64,000 nucleotides of DNA from Gaoshiqia sediminis (GCF_025907915.1 NZ_JAPAAF010000016.1:1-64000); one strand, 5' to 3'; counted from the first letter of the stretch, positions 35,868 through 46,083 are shown. The notes: generated from the sequence alone by a model not told the origin. Translations and numbers: made by a program.

Positions 35868-37154
35868 TTAAATCATAGCTTTTTCATAAACTTCGCGGAC
35901 ATTTTTGGCCGAGTTTTTCCATTTCAGGTTATCGACCTCTTCTTTGCCGTATTTCATAAACATGTTCCACATCGAAGGGTAATTCAACAGGCCATAAATG
36001 GCATCGGCCATGGCGTGGGTGTCCCAATAATCTATTTTTACTGCATATTTTAGAATTTCGGACACGCCGGATTGGTTGGAAATAATGACAGGCACATTGG
36101 TTTGCATGGCTTCCAGCGGCACAATACCAAATGGTTCAGATACAGAAGGCATGACGAAAACGTCGCTCATGCGAAACATGTCGAATACATCATCCCCCTT
36201 CAGGAATCCGGTAAAATGAAATCGGTCTGTGATTTTCAGGGCGGCGGCACGTTTTACCATGGCGTTCATCATATCGCCACTGCCGGCCATGACAAAACGA
36301 ACGTTGTTCATTTTTTTGAGCACCAGGTTGGCTGCCTCGATAAAATATTCCGGGCCTTTTTGCATGGTAATGCGCCCAAGAAAAGTCACAATCTTTTCGT
36401 TTACACCTTTTTTTAGCCTGATTTTTTCTTCCTGGCTGAGCGGTTCAACAGCGTTGTAAACGGTGGTGACCTTTTCCGGGTCAATTCCGTATCGTTCAAT
36501 GACAATTTTGCGGGTCAGGTTGCTCACGGTAATAATTTGGTCAGCAGCATCCATTCCCCGTTTTTCGATTTCGTAAACCTGCGGGTTGACACTCCCTCCA
36601 CTTCGGTCGAAATCGGTAGCATGAACGTGTATGACCAGGGGTTTACCGGAAATTTCTTTAGCGGCAATACCGGCCGGATAAGCTAGCCAGTCGTGGGCGT
36701 GGATAATGTCGAAATCATTGTCGCGGGCAATCACTTCGGCTACCAGCGAATATTTATAGATTTCGTGCAACAAATTCTGGTCATATTTCCCCGAGAATTC
36801 CAATTTCCCTTCTTCGTCTGTTTCGATGAACCGGGTCTTTTCCGAATATTTTTTACTGCTTAGCTTCCAGAATTCCTCGGGGTCAACATAGGGAATCATG
36901 CCCGATTCCACTTCATAGTATTCAATCTTTTTCTGCAAATCGGCAAACTGAACAGTTTTTCTGGTTATGGGGACGTCATTTGCCCCGATCAGCTGCATGC
37001 TTGATTGATCTTCGTCCCCGTAGGCTTTGGGGACCACAAAAATAACTTCAACATCGTTAAACTCTGCCAATCCTTTCGTTAATCCGTAGCAGGCTGTCCC
37101 CAGCCCGCCGGATATGTGAGGAGGAAATTCCCAACCAAACATCAAAACTTTCAT
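35868..37154 (-). CDS. GT4-family glycosyltransferase (glycogen synthase-like)
   Basis: A 428-residue GT-B fold glycosyltransferase. The N terminus LMFGWEFPPHISGGLG matches the starch/glycogen synthase-like donor loop, and the C-terminal domain has the E-x7-E motif (SEPFGIVPLEAMQ). It is shorter than classical GlgA. It sits between the debranching enzyme (22 bp) and GH57 (20 bp), so alpha-glucan elongation is the likely role. No glgC (ADP-glucose synthesis) is in the window. The sugar donor (ADP- or UDP-glucose) is not certain. Confidence 0.9.
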   Translation of the reverse strand: MKVLMFGWEFPPHISGGLGTACYGLTKGLAEFNDVEVIFVVPKAYGDEDQSSMQLIGANDVPITRKTVQFADLQKKIEYYEVESGMIPYVDPEEFWKLSSKKYSEKTRFIETDEEGKLEFSGKYDQNLLHEIYKYSLVAEVIARDNDFDIIHAHDWLAYPAGIAAKEISGKPLVIHVHATDFDRSGGSVNPQVYEIEKRGMDAADQIITVSNLTRKIVIERYGIDPEKVTTVYNAVEPLSQEEKIRLKKGVNEKIVTFLGRITMQKGPEYFIEAANLVLKKMNNVRFVMAGSGDMMNAMVKRAAALKITDRFHFTGFLKGDDVFDMFRMSDVFVMPSVSEPFGIVPLEAMQTNVPVIISNQSGVSEILKYAVKIDYWDTHAMADAIYGLLNYPSMWNMFMKYGKEEVDNLKWKNSAKNVREVYEKAMI

Positions 37155-37175
37155 ATACCGCTCTTTTATTAGTGT

Positions 37176-39122
37176 TTATGCTTCAAACTTGACCAGTAAT
37201 TTAAATGCCCTGATCACAGCAGCTACGCTCCATGCTTGCGAGATGGCTCCCTTTGCGTTGTGTGGCGGATTCCCGTTGTACATTTCGGCGATGGTGCCAA
37301 TACAATGTTCCGTCATATCGCGTTCAAAACCCTCAACAATCTGGCGGAGGTGGGGCAATCCTCCTCGTTGATGTATCTTCAGGTACCCTTCAACATAAAA
37401 CTGGATCAGCCAGGGCCAAACGGTTCCCTGGTGGACGGCTTTTTCACGTGCAGCCACACTGCCATCGCACAGCCCTTCGTAATGTGGGCTGTCGGGAGTA
37501 AGCGACCGTAACCCACGGGGGGTGAGCAGCTGTTTTTTTGCCATGCTCAGAATGGATTTTTGCTTTTCCCGGTCGAGAGGGGTATAATCCAGGGCAGCTG
37601 CTATTACCATGTTTGGCCGAACGGTAAGGTCCCGTTGTCCGTCTTTCACACAATCGGCCAGGTAGCCACGTTCTTCGCACCAAAAGGTTTGAATGAAAGA
37701 TTTGGCAATGATCGAAGGCCATGGTTCCCATTCTGCAATGAATGACTTGTCGTTCTGGGTATAGGCCAGTTCCAGGGCAAAGCAAACGGCATTGTACCAA
37801 AGGGCATTTGTTTCTACTGGCATGCCATCGCGTTTGACCACAGGCTTACCGTCGATATACGAATCCATCCAGGTAAGGGCCACATTTTCGGCATCCGAAC
37901 GGATTAATCCGTTTTCCATCATTTTTATATTGTAGGCAGTGCCGTTTTTGTAGGCCGCCAATATCTGTTTCATTGCCGGGCTGTATTTCTCCCAGATTTG
38001 ATCACATAAGTTGTGCTTACAAGCCAATTGTTGCAGTGCCCAAAAAAACCACAAGGGGGCATCCATCGAATCGTACCCACTGCCCGGGGTATTCCCCATT
38101 TTCGTGAAAAGGCCATCTTTAAGTCGGGTTAGTTGGGTATCCAAAACATCCTCAAATGTTTGCTTATCGTCCAGAGCCAGTGTTAGGCCGGGCAGTGCGA
38201 CGAAGGTTTGCCGGGTGTTTCCGTTGTACCAGGGAAATCCGGCAATGATGTCGGTTTGGTTTCCGTGGCGCATGATAAATTGCTGGGCCGAGTTGGCCAA
38301 ACAATTCAGGAACGAGCTACGTGGGGTCCGCTTATTCTGTTCCCTGGTGAATTTTGTCTTTAATGACGCAGTTTTTACTTCAAACGTTGAAGCCGAAAAA
38401 ACAATGCTTTCCCCTTTCTTTATAGCTACCTCAAAATAACCGGGCACAAACAGATCTTCCCGGTAGTCATAGCCACGTTCTTGTTCTTTTGAGTATTCAA
38501 TCTTTTTGTACCAGTCCGGTGCCGGAATAAATTCAGCTTCCTTGGAAAATTGCATGTGCAGGACCGGATATCCTTCATACAGTTGCATTTTTATTCCATT
38601 GGGAACCGGGGTGAATTTCGTGTTGGCGTACATGTTGGCCTTGCTCAGCTCGTGTATACTGCGGAACGCCAAAAATGGTTTAAATCGCAAGGTGGTTGGC
38701 GAATGGGCATCTTCCAGCGTGTAGCGTACAAGTGCCTGCTCTTCGTTTTCTACCAGCAACCTCTCCTTGGTCAGAATGACACCTCCCACCCGCCAGGTAG
38801 TTTTGGGAACCGTTTCCATTTCGTAATCGCGGATGTATTTATGCCCCTTCGGTTCATAGTGGTCCCCTTCGTATTGATGGATGCCCAGGTTGAATTCGGC
38901 GCCATGCTGAATGACGGTTTCATCCAGTGAGGAAACCAGCACGTGTTTGCCTCCGCCCAGCTGGGGGACAGGGCAAACAAGAAGCCCGTGATACTTACGG
39001 GTATTACAGCCCGCAAGGGTGGTACTCATATAAGAACCAGCCCTGTTCGACCGGAGGACCTCGCGTGAGAGGGAATACTCCAGGTTAACCAAACTACTTT
39101 TGTCAAATTTTAAATAGCTCAT
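37176..39122 (-). CDS. Glycogen debranching enzyme (amylo-alpha-1,6-glucosidase type)
   Basis: A 648-residue GDE-type protein that removes alpha-1,6 branches. The N-terminal domain (about 1-250) begins NLEYSLSREVLRSNRAGSYM, with the hallmark TLAGCNTRKYHGLL. The C-terminal (alpha/alpha)6 barrel has AGFPWYNGNTRQTFVALPGL, DSMDAPLWFFWALQQ, TWMDSYIDGKPV and HQGTVWPWLI, all typical of the archaeal/bacterial GDE family GH133. It is 22 bp upstream of the GT4 gene in the glycogen cluster. Confidence 0.94.
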   Translation of the reverse strand: MSYLKFDKSSLVNLEYSLSREVLRSNRAGSYMSTTLAGCNTRKYHGLLVCPVPQLGGGKHVLVSSLDETVIQHGAEFNLGIHQYEGDHYEPKGHKYIRDYEMETVPKTTWRVGGVILTKERLLVENEEQALVRYTLEDAHSPTTLRFKPFLAFRSIHELSKANMYANTKFTPVPNGIKMQLYEGYPVLHMQFSKEAEFIPAPDWYKKIEYSKEQERGYDYREDLFVPGYFEVAIKKGESIVFSASTFEVKTASLKTKFTREQNKRTPRSSFLNCLANSAQQFIMRHGNQTDIIAGFPWYNGNTRQTFVALPGLTLALDDKQTFEDVLDTQLTRLKDGLFTKMGNTPGSGYDSMDAPLWFFWALQQLACKHNLCDQIWEKYSPAMKQILAAYKNGTAYNIKMMENGLIRSDAENVALTWMDSYIDGKPVVKRDGMPVETNALWYNAVCFALELAYTQNDKSFIAEWEPWPSIIAKSFIQTFWCEERGYLADCVKDGQRDLTVRPNMVIAAALDYTPLDREKQKSILSMAKKQLLTPRGLRSLTPDSPHYEGLCDGSVAAREKAVHQGTVWPWLIQFYVEGYLKIHQRGGLPHLRQIVEGFERDMTEHCIGTIAEMYNGNPPHNAKGAISQAWSVAAVIRAFKLLVKFEA

Positions 39123-39234
39123 ACCGTTCAGACTTTAGGCCTAAAATCAACTTCGGGAAGAAAAGCTTAGGATTGGTTTAGATGATATTTGTCAGCAAAA
39201 ATAATGAAACTATATTCATTTTGTTTGGCTGAAC

Positions 39235-40236
39235 TTATTGGCTTCCTCGCAGTTCCTCTTCGAAGTGTCTTTTTTCATTTTCAAAGTTAAGATAAGGGAA
39301 ATTAATTGTTAATTTCTCGATTTCATTTAGGTTATATAACAGAAACTTTATGTGTTCATCCGAGTTTGGATGGAATACTTTATGCTCGGAAGCCCTAATT
39401 ATTTTCATAATATAATTGGTCAATTTTAAGCTGGGTTTGTCGATCATTAACTGGCTGAACCTGTCCCAAATATGATCAACGGCTACCGGACTGATGTGTA
39501 GTAAATCCGGCGCATAGAAGCGGTAGTCGCGCAATTCGTCCATCACAATTTCGTAGGAAGGGCAATAGGCACATCGCTCCTTTCCGAAACCGCAAATCAG
39601 TCGGTCAATCGCCAACAAAAGGGTTGCTTTACTTAGTTGATTTCCTGTTGCCCCATCTTTCCAGTGACGAATGGGGCTGACTGAAAACAGAATTCTTAAA
39701 TGACTGTTAAATTTCCAGAGTTCTGAAAGTAAATCTCTGAATTCGTCAACAATTTCACCCGGAGAGAGACGAAACCGTTTAAAATTGTCAGCCGGAAACT
39801 TGTGACAGTTCGAAACCACCTCGCCTGTTTCTTTCAACTCGTAAACCCAGGCTGTGCCAAAGGTGATAATCAGGTAGTGGGCCTCTTTCAGAAATTGATG
39901 GGATGTTTGTAGTTGGTGGTTGATATTCTCCAGCGTTTCGGTGGGTGATTGGGAGGAAAATTGCCCGTGATGTGCAAAGCTCCCCCAAATTCCATTCAGT
40001 TCAAAAAGATCTTCTTTCTGATAAACTTGCCCTGATATAAGACGGCGGATACTTTTACATACCGACATCGGGTTGTATAGGATGCCAAAGGGGTTCAGGT
40101 CAACCTGAAATTTCAGGCGTTGAAGTTTTTCGCCGATGTTTTCGGCAAAGCACGAACCTATCAGCATCAGTTTGTCCTGGTAGCCGATGCGCCAACCAAT
40201 ATCGGGTATTTCAACTTTTGTAAAGTATCGATCCAT
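39235..40236 (-). CDS. GSCFA-domain protein
   Basis: A 333-residue protein of the GSCFA family, named after the motif seen here as GSCFAENIG (about residues 27-35), followed by NPFGILYNP. The fold resembles SGNH hydrolases; D and H residues near the C terminus (DLLHISPVAVDHIW) fit the catalytic Asp/His of that superfamily, and S in GSCF would be the nucleophile. Function unproven. It overlaps the glgB stop by one base and precedes the debranching enzyme, so it is part of the glycogen operon and may add or remove an acyl group from a glucan or related product. Confidence 0.88.
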   Translation of the reverse strand: MDRYFTKVEIPDIGWRIGYQDKLMLIGSCFAENIGEKLQRLKFQVDLNPFGILYNPMSVCKSIRRLISGQVYQKEDLFELNGIWGSFAHHGQFSSQSPTETLENINHQLQTSHQFLKEAHYLIITFGTAWVYELKETGEVVSNCHKFPADNFKRFRLSPGEIVDEFRDLLSELWKFNSHLRILFSVSPIRHWKDGATGNQLSKATLLLAIDRLICGFGKERCAYCPSYEIVMDELRDYRFYAPDLLHISPVAVDHIWDRFSQLMIDKPSLKLTNYIMKIIRASEHKVFHPNSDEHIKFLLYNLNEIEKLTINFPYLNFENEKRHFEEELRGSQ

Positions 40237-42248
40237 TATCGAATTCGTTTGAAAGGTTCCTTTTTTAAGACCATGCCGGTGCGTGCCGGAAGGTACAGGT
40301 TTAGGTAATGCTGGCTGCTAAGTCCGGCAGATGGGCGGGTGTAATAGGTCATTCTCCGGTCAATCCTGTCATGCCCTCCAAAGCGGCTTTCGTCGGTATC
40401 AAACAGCACTTTGTATTTTGATGGCTCCAGCGGAATGCCATAACCGGTGAACGATCGGGTGGGATTGAAGTTGAAAACAATGAGGTAATCACCGCGTTGA
40501 AACGCCAGTATCTGATCGGGTTTGTTGTCGAACCGGTGATATACTTCCGGGATTTCCAACAGCTGCGCATCGCGGATCCACTGCATCATCGTGCGGTCGA
40601 AGTCAGACAGCCAATGGTACCTCAAGTCTGGGTTGTCGGCAATGCTCCACAAGCGCCGTGCGTGTTTGTAGGACCAGTTATTTCCCAATCGCGGAAAATC
40701 AATCCATTCGGGATGTCCGAATTCGTTGCCCATAAAGTTAAGGTAAGCCCCGCCGGCACTGCTGGCTGTTGCCAACCGGATCATTTTATGGAGGGCGATT
40801 CCCCGGTCAACAGTCAGGTTTGGCTGGTCCTTGCGCATGCTGAAATACATTTCCTTGTCGATCAGCCTGAAGATGATGGTTTTATCGCCTACCAGGGCCT
40901 GGTCGTGCGATTCGGCATAGCTAACCACCTTTTCATCCAGCCGTTTGGAGGTCAGTTCGTAAAATATTTGTCCCATGTCCCAATTTTCGTCGGCCACTTC
41001 TTTGATCAGTTTGATCCAGAAATCAGGAACGCCCATGGCCATTCGGTAGTCGAAACCCAACCCTCCATCGTCCATGCTGGTAGCCAGCCCGGGCATGCCA
41101 CTCATTTCTTCGGCAATGGAGAGCGCGTTCGGGTTTATTTCGTGTATAAGTTTATTGGCCAGGTAGAAATAGCTGACAGCCTCGTCGTCCACATTCGGGT
41201 TGAAATAATCACTGTAGCTGGTAAATGCCTTTCCCAGTCCATGATCCAGATAAAGCATGCTGGTGACGCCGTCGAAACGGTAGCCGTCGAACTTAAATTC
41301 TTCGAGCCAGTAACGGATATTGGACAGCAAGAAATGCAGTACTTCATTTTTGCCGTAATTGAAACAGTACGAATCCCATGCCGGATGTTCGCCGCGTCCG
41401 CCATCATGAAAAAACTGGTAGCGTGTACCATCGTACTTGCCCAAGCCTTCCAATTCATTTTTCACGGCGTGTGAATGTACAAGGTCGATGATGACGGCCA
41501 ATCCCATGCCGTGTGCCGCATCGATGAGCGCTTTTAGTTCGTCGGGGGTGCCAAACCGTGACGAAGGGGCGAAAAAGCTGGACACATGGTACCCAAAACT
41601 TCCATAATAGGGATGCTCCGGGATGGCCATGATTTGCACTGTGTTATATCCAGCTTCTTTAATTCGCGGAAGAATGTTTTCGCGAAACTCGTTGTAGGTG
41701 TGTACCCGTTCTTCCTCGCCGGCCATGCCAATATGGCTTTCGTAAATGAGGGGGGCTTCCGTTCCCCGGTTAAATTCAGGATGTTGCCACTGATGCTTTT
41801 TTTCGGGGTTCCAAACCTGTGCATTGAAAATCAGTGTTTTCTCGTCCTGGGTTACACTGTTTGCCCAGGCAGGGATCCGTTTCCCGTTCCCACCCGGCCA
41901 GTGCATCGAAAAGGCATATAAATCGCCATGTTTCAATTGATTTTCATGCAGGTATAATTCCCAGTTCCCATTGTTAATGGCCTTGAGCCGGTACGTTTCT
42001 TCTTCTTTCCATTGGTTGAAATCGCCAATCAAATAAATGGCCGTTGCATTGGGCGCCCAGTCGCGGATTACCCAGCCATCATCGGTTTTATGCAGGCCAA
42101 ACCAGAGATGACCGCAGGAAAAATCTTTCAGTGTTCTTCCTTGGGTAAGCTCGGCTTCTTTTTGCCGGGCTGCGTTATGTCTTGATAGGATGATAGATGC
42201 GTAAGGTTCGAGCCAGGCATCGTTCTGTATAAGTTTTGGTAGTTCCAT
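40236..42248 (-). CDS. glgB: 1,4-alpha-glucan branching enzyme
   Basis: Makes alpha-1,6 branches in glycogen. 670 residues from ATG 42248 (MELPKLIQN); a GTG further upstream is less likely. A CBM48 domain (about 50-160, RDWAPNATAIYLIGDFNQW) precedes the GH13 barrel: FDGYRFDGVTSMLY (nucleophile Asp), IAEEMSGMPG (acid Glu), and YAESHDQALVGDKT. The sequence layout matches the eukaryote-like GBE1 class common in Bacteroidota rather than the longer enterobacterial type. It is the first gene of the minus-strand alpha-glucan cluster and diverges from the GH3 gene. Confidence 0.95.
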   Translation of the reverse strand: MELPKLIQNDAWLEPYASIILSRHNAARQKEAELTQGRTLKDFSCGHLWFGLHKTDDGWVIRDWAPNATAIYLIGDFNQWKEEETYRLKAINNGNWELYLHENQLKHGDLYAFSMHWPGGNGKRIPAWANSVTQDEKTLIFNAQVWNPEKKHQWQHPEFNRGTEAPLIYESHIGMAGEEERVHTYNEFRENILPRIKEAGYNTVQIMAIPEHPYYGSFGYHVSSFFAPSSRFGTPDELKALIDAAHGMGLAVIIDLVHSHAVKNELEGLGKYDGTRYQFFHDGGRGEHPAWDSYCFNYGKNEVLHFLLSNIRYWLEEFKFDGYRFDGVTSMLYLDHGLGKAFTSYSDYFNPNVDDEAVSYFYLANKLIHEINPNALSIAEEMSGMPGLATSMDDGGLGFDYRMAMGVPDFWIKLIKEVADENWDMGQIFYELTSKRLDEKVVSYAESHDQALVGDKTIIFRLIDKEMYFSMRKDQPNLTVDRGIALHKMIRLATASSAGGAYLNFMGNEFGHPEWIDFPRLGNNWSYKHARRLWSIADNPDLRYHWLSDFDRTMMQWIRDAQLLEIPEVYHRFDNKPDQILAFQRGDYLIVFNFNPTRSFTGYGIPLEPSKYKVLFDTDESRFGGHDRIDRRMTYYTRPSAGLSSQHYLNLYLPARTGMVLKKEPFKRIR

Positions 42249-42446
42249 TGAGCAAAGCTTTTCTTTTAAAGATAAAGAATTGCTTGCAGCTTTCACCCGA
42301 AAATCAAATCATTTCATAAATAATTTATAACAGCTTCACACAAACATAAAATTTGCGGCTTGTTCTGTAAAACAGTCCTGATAATTTCCCGAAGCAACAA
42401 ATTCAGTCTATCTTTTGGGTTGAATGAAACCACAACTGTTTCTGCC

Positions 42447-44402
42447 ATGAAAAATATCTTCCACTCCCTGTTTTACTTTTTAATAGTAGTGTTTGCGTTG
42501 ATCCTGATTGCTGTTTTTGTTTTTAATGCATACTACCGGACATTAAATAATAAGGCAAAAAAGCAGCTTCGGGAAACACTGCTGGTGGTTGATGACGGTT
42601 TTGAGTTTCGCGATCTCAACAAGAACGGGAAACTCGATCCATACGAAGATTTCAGACAGCCGGTTGATATCCGCGTGGAAGATCTGCTTTCGCAAATGAC
42701 AATCGACGAAAAAGTAGGGTTGATGTGGCATCCGCCCATCGGCATTGAGCCGGGGGGAGGCCTACAAGGAAAACCCGGAATGATGAGCCCGTCATCAACC
42801 TTTGCATTGCTGATCAATAAGCGGATTACGCATTTTAATTTGTTTACGGTGCCGGGCACACGGGAATTGGCCAACTGGTCGAACCAACTTCAAAAGCTGG
42901 CCGAGCAGACCCGATTGGGCATCCCGGTGACGATTAGTACCGATCCGCGGCATGGACTGACGAATTTTATCGGTGCCGGCATGTTGGGCGGAAACTGGTC
43001 GAAATGGCCCGAGCCGATAGGCTTGGCGGCTGCCGGCGATTCCGCGTTGGTGGTTGATTTTGGCCGTATTGCCCGGCAAGAATACCGGGCAGTGGGCATC
43101 CATACGGCCTTGCACCCCATGGCCGATTTGGCAACCGAACCTCGCTGGGCGCGAATTAACGGTACGTTTGGCGAAGATGCCCACCTCGCGGCAAAAATGG
43201 TTGCTGCGTATATTTACGGTTTTCAGGGCGATAAGCTTGATTCAGGCAGTGTGGCATGTATGACCAAACACTGGCCAGGAGCAGGACCACAGGAAAACGG
43301 TGAAGATGCGCACTTCAGTTATGGCAAGAACCAAAGCTATCCCGGCAATAATTTCAATTATCATTTAATCCCGTTTGAAGCGGCCATGAAAGCAAACACC
43401 GCCATGATGATGCCCTATTACGGCATTGCACATGATCAGACCAGCGAGAACGTGGGCATGGGCTTCAACCGGAAAATTATAACAGAACTTCTTCGTGAAA
43501 AATATGGTTACGATGGTGTCGTTTGCTCCGACTGGGGGATTATTGAAGGATTTTCATTCCTGGGGTATGAAGTTATGGGCGCAAAAAACTGGGGCTTGGA
43601 AAAGCTCCCGGTGGAAGAGCGGATCCGGAAAGCGCTTGAAGCTGGGATCGACCAGTTTGGAGGCAATACAAACACGGCACAGTTGCTAAGATTGTTGCGC
43701 CGGGGAGATATTTCTGAAAGCCGGATCAATGAATCGGCGCGCAGGTTGCTTCGACTTAAATTTAAACTGGGTTTGTTTGATAACCCGTTTGTCGACCCGG
43801 ATGAAGCCGTCAGGATTGTCAATAACAAGGAGTTTGAAGCCACAGGAAAGCTGGCCCAACGAAAATCCATCGTATTGCTGAAAAACCAGCAACAACAGAA
43901 CGGACAGTTCTTTTTACCTTTATCAAAGGGTATAAAAGTCTACGCTGAAAATTTGGATAAGGTTGAATTGGCACGGTATGCCACGGTGGTGGACCGCTTG
44001 CAGGAAGCCGATGTGGCTTTATTTCGCCTGCAAACCCCATTTGAGCCTCGGTCGGGTGATTTTATGGAAAGCCTCTTTCATCAGGGATATCTCGATTTTC
44101 AGGAGCCGGAACTCAGCCGCTTGGTGAATATGATGGCGCAGAAACCAACAGTGGTGTGTATGTATATGGATCGCCCGGCTGTTATTCCCGAAATAAAGGC
44201 GCTTAGCAAAGGCTTGCTGGTGGATTTTGGCGCTGAGGATGATGCCGTACTGGATGTTGTTTTCGGTGAGTTTAACCCCGGGGCCAGGTTGCCTTTCGAA
44301 ATTCCCTCATCGATGGATGCCGTTTTGCGACAAAAAGAAGATGTTCCGTATGATTCAGAAAAACCGCTTTTCCCGTTTGGGTTTGGGCTGAGCTACCAAT
44401 AG
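42447..44402 (+). CDS. GH3-family glycoside hydrolase, membrane-anchored
   Basis: A 651-residue family 3 glycosidase, probably a beta-glucosidase or a related exo-acting enzyme. I start at ATG 42447 (MKNIFHSLF), which gives a membrane anchor (about 5-25) that fits the envelope location; the frame runs upstream but adds nothing. Motifs: TDPRHGLTNF, CMTKHWPGAGPQENGEDAH (substrate-binding region), and the nucleophile in VVCSDWG. The C-terminal part resembles the alpha/beta sandwich domain with no FnIII. It diverges from glgB by about 200 bp and is probably not in the glycogen pathway. Substrate unknown. Confidence 0.88.
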   Translation: MKNIFHSLFYFLIVVFALILIAVFVFNAYYRTLNNKAKKQLRETLLVVDDGFEFRDLNKNGKLDPYEDFRQPVDIRVEDLLSQMTIDEKVGLMWHPPIGIEPGGGLQGKPGMMSPSSTFALLINKRITHFNLFTVPGTRELANWSNQLQKLAEQTRLGIPVTISTDPRHGLTNFIGAGMLGGNWSKWPEPIGLAAAGDSALVVDFGRIARQEYRAVGIHTALHPMADLATEPRWARINGTFGEDAHLAAKMVAAYIYGFQGDKLDSGSVACMTKHWPGAGPQENGEDAHFSYGKNQSYPGNNFNYHLIPFEAAMKANTAMMMPYYGIAHDQTSENVGMGFNRKIITELLREKYGYDGVVCSDWGIIEGFSFLGYEVMGAKNWGLEKLPVEERIRKALEAGIDQFGGNTNTAQLLRLLRRGDISESRINESARRLLRLKFKLGLFDNPFVDPDEAVRIVNNKEFEATGKLAQRKSIVLLKNQQQQNGQFFLPLSKGIKVYAENLDKVELARYATVVDRLQEADVALFRLQTPFEPRSGDFMESLFHQGYLDFQEPELSRLVNMMAQKPTVVCMYMDRPAVIPEIKALSKGLLVDFGAEDDAVLDVVFGEFNPGARLPFEIPSSMDAVLRQKEDVPYDSEKPLFPFGFGLSYQ

Positions 44403-44421
44403 GTTCAAGTATCATAAAAGC

Positions 44422-44456
44422 AAAAACCAGCAGTCAACTAATTGTATGACTACTGG
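44422..44456 (-). terminator. Terminator after tRNA-Gly
   Basis: Stem of 10 bp with one mismatch (ccagcagtca 44427-44436, tgactactgg 44447-44456) and a five-T tail on the minus strand (44422-44426). It also lies just after the GH3 stop and may serve as a weaker terminator for that strand. Confidence 0.7.
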
Positions 44457-44465
44457 CTTTCAGTG

Positions 44466-44537
44466 AGCGGGAAATGGGATTCGAACCCACGACCCTCAGC
44501 TTGGGAAGCTGATGCTCTACCCCTGAGCTACTCCCGC
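44466..44537 (-). tRNA. tRNA-Gly (CCC)
   Basis: A 72-nt cloverleaf on the minus strand with all stems paired: acceptor GCGGGAG/TTCCCGC (one G-T pair), D stem GCTC/GAGC, anticodon stem TCAGC/GCTGA with loop TTCCCAA, anticodon CCC, and T stem GTGGG/CCCAT (with one wobble). No CCA is encoded. Confidence 0.95.
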
Positions 44538-44600
44538 GTTGATTTTGTACGGGCAAATGTAATATATTTTCAAATCTGTTGGTTAAAATTTTTAAGCCAC

Positions 44601-45086
44601 TCACAATTTTTGTCCCGGAAAAAAGCCGGCCAGGATACGCTGAATGAAAAGATGGATTCGTTTTGCACGGGTTTCGGGCCGTTTCGCTTCATTGATGTAG
44701 TTGATAATGGCGCTTTTATTGGAGAAAGAAAGCCGATCGAAGCGCTTGTTCAATTCCGGGTCTTCGTTCAGTAGCCATTGAAAATCGTCGGGGATGACTA
44801 ATTCTCGCGGAGAAAGATCTTGCTCCACTACAACCTCTACCTCATCACCTTCTTCTTTACCAATTGCTTCCCGTATTTCTTTTCGGATAGAGATGGCGTG
44901 TTCGCCGTTTCCGATAGGTACAAGGCTGCATGTCTTTTTTGCTCCATTAAACCAGCATTGGATTCGTACAGGACCACCTGTGCCAAATTCAGTGCGCACA
45001 TCAAACGGAAATCCAGCCCAAACTCCGTTCGTGCCGCGTTTCATTGAAAATAAATTGGTTTTGTATTGAAAGCGTTTGGGTTGCAT
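44601..45086 (-). CDS. YdeI/OmpD-associated family protein with DUF1905
   Basis: A 161-residue cytoplasmic protein. The N-terminal half (about 15-95) is DUF1905-like (RIQCWFNGAKKTCSLVPIGN, then ISIRKEIREAIGKEEGDEVEV), a beta-barrel fold. The C-terminal half (about 100-155) is the YdeI helical domain (LNKRFDRLSFSNKSAIINYI and EAKRPETRAKRI). The combination is widespread, sometimes called bacteriocin-protection, but its activity is unknown. It is 19 bp upstream of queG on the same strand. Confidence 0.85.
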   Translation of the reverse strand: MQPKRFQYKTNLFSMKRGTNGVWAGFPFDVRTEFGTGGPVRIQCWFNGAKKTCSLVPIGNGEHAISIRKEIREAIGKEEGDEVEVVVEQDLSPRELVIPDDFQWLLNEDPELNKRFDRLSFSNKSAIINYINEAKRPETRAKRIHLFIQRILAGFFPGQKL

Positions 45087-45105
45087 GTATTTTTATGATC
45101 TGGTT

Positions 45106-46083
45106 TTATTCCTCCGGTAATTGTTGATCGGCAGATGCATAGTCCTTTGTTTCGTTTGTGTTGTACAAAAACTGCAAATTCCGTTTTAAGCCGCTGTATT
45201 TGGTTCGTTTAACGGCTGATTTGCGGAAGAGTTCATTAAAGAGCGGCTGATTCATTTCCTGCCATTCCCGGTGCGAAAGCTTTAACAATTTAGGGTGAGA
45301 CTCAAATGCTGGCTCGTGGTGCGGTTCCGACTTCAGGTTCCAGGGACAAACATCCTGGCAAATGTCACAGCCAAACACCCGGTTATCAAATTTTCCTTTT
45401 AGGTTTTCATCCAGTTCGCCTTTCAGCTCGATGGTTTGGTACGAGATGCAGCGCCGGGCATCGACCACATAGGGGGCGACAATGGCTTTAGTGGGGCAGG
45501 CATCGATGCAGCGGGTGCAGTTACCGCAATGGTTGCGAACGATTTTGTCGTCGGGTTCCAGTTCCAGATCAACGATCAGTTCGCCGATAAAGAAGAAACT
45601 ACCGTGTTCCACCGAAATGAGGTTGGTATTTTTGCCGATCCACCCCAATCCGGCTTTGGCGGCCCAGGCTTTGTCGAGTACCGGCGCCGAATCCACAAAA
45701 GCGCGTCCGTTGCACGGGGCAATTTCAGTTTGGATGAATGAAAGCAACTCGTTCAGCTTGTCTTTCAATACAAAGTGATAATCGGTGCCGTAGGCATATT
45801 TCGAGAGCACCGGAGCATCGGGATCTTCCTGTTTTTGAGAAGGGAAGTAGTTGAGCAGTACCGAGATGACCGATTTTGCGTCGTCGAACAATAATCGCGG
45901 GTCGAGGCGTTTGTCGAGGTTGCGGGTCATGTAATCCATTTCGCCGTTCATCCCATGTGATATCCAGCTTTCCAGTCGGTTTTTTTCGTCGGCCAAAAAA
46001 TCCGCCTTTGAAATGCCACAGTTCAGAAAGCCCAGTTCGCGGGCTTTTTGTTTGATTTGTATGGATGCTCCGGGTGACTTCAT
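45106..46083 (-). CDS. queG: Epoxyqueuosine reductase QueG
   Basis: Cobalamin- and Fe-S-dependent enzyme that reduces epoxyqueuosine to queuosine in tRNA, the last step of the pathway. 325 residues from ATG 46083 (MKSPGASIQ); an earlier ATG would add ten residues. Two 4Fe-4S cluster motifs are visible: [12 protein letters not shown] and [11 protein letters not shown]. It is on the opposite strand from, and about 1.6 kb away from, the yhhQ-queC-queF operon. B12-binding positions cannot be judged by eye. Confidence 0.95.
   Translation of the reverse strand: MKSPGASIQIKQKARELGFLNCGISKADFLADEKNRLESWISHGMNGEMDYMTRNLDKRLDPRLLFDDAKSVISVLLNYFPSQKQEDPDAPVLSKYAYGTDYHFVLKDKLNELLSFIQTEIAPCNGRAFVDSAPVLDKAWAAKAGLGWIGKNTNLISVEHGSFFFIGELIVDLELEPDDKIVRNHCGNCTRCIDACPTKAIVAPYVVDARRCISYQTIELKGELDENLKGKFDNRVFGCDICQDVCPWNLKSEPHHEPAFESHPKLLKLSHREWQEMNQPLFNELFRKSAVKRTKYSGLKRNLQFLYNTNETKDYASADQQLPEE

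Noticed and set aside
40497-41474. A 325-residue open frame antisense to glgB
   Set aside because: It lies wholly within the well-supported branching enzyme and has no recognisable domain.
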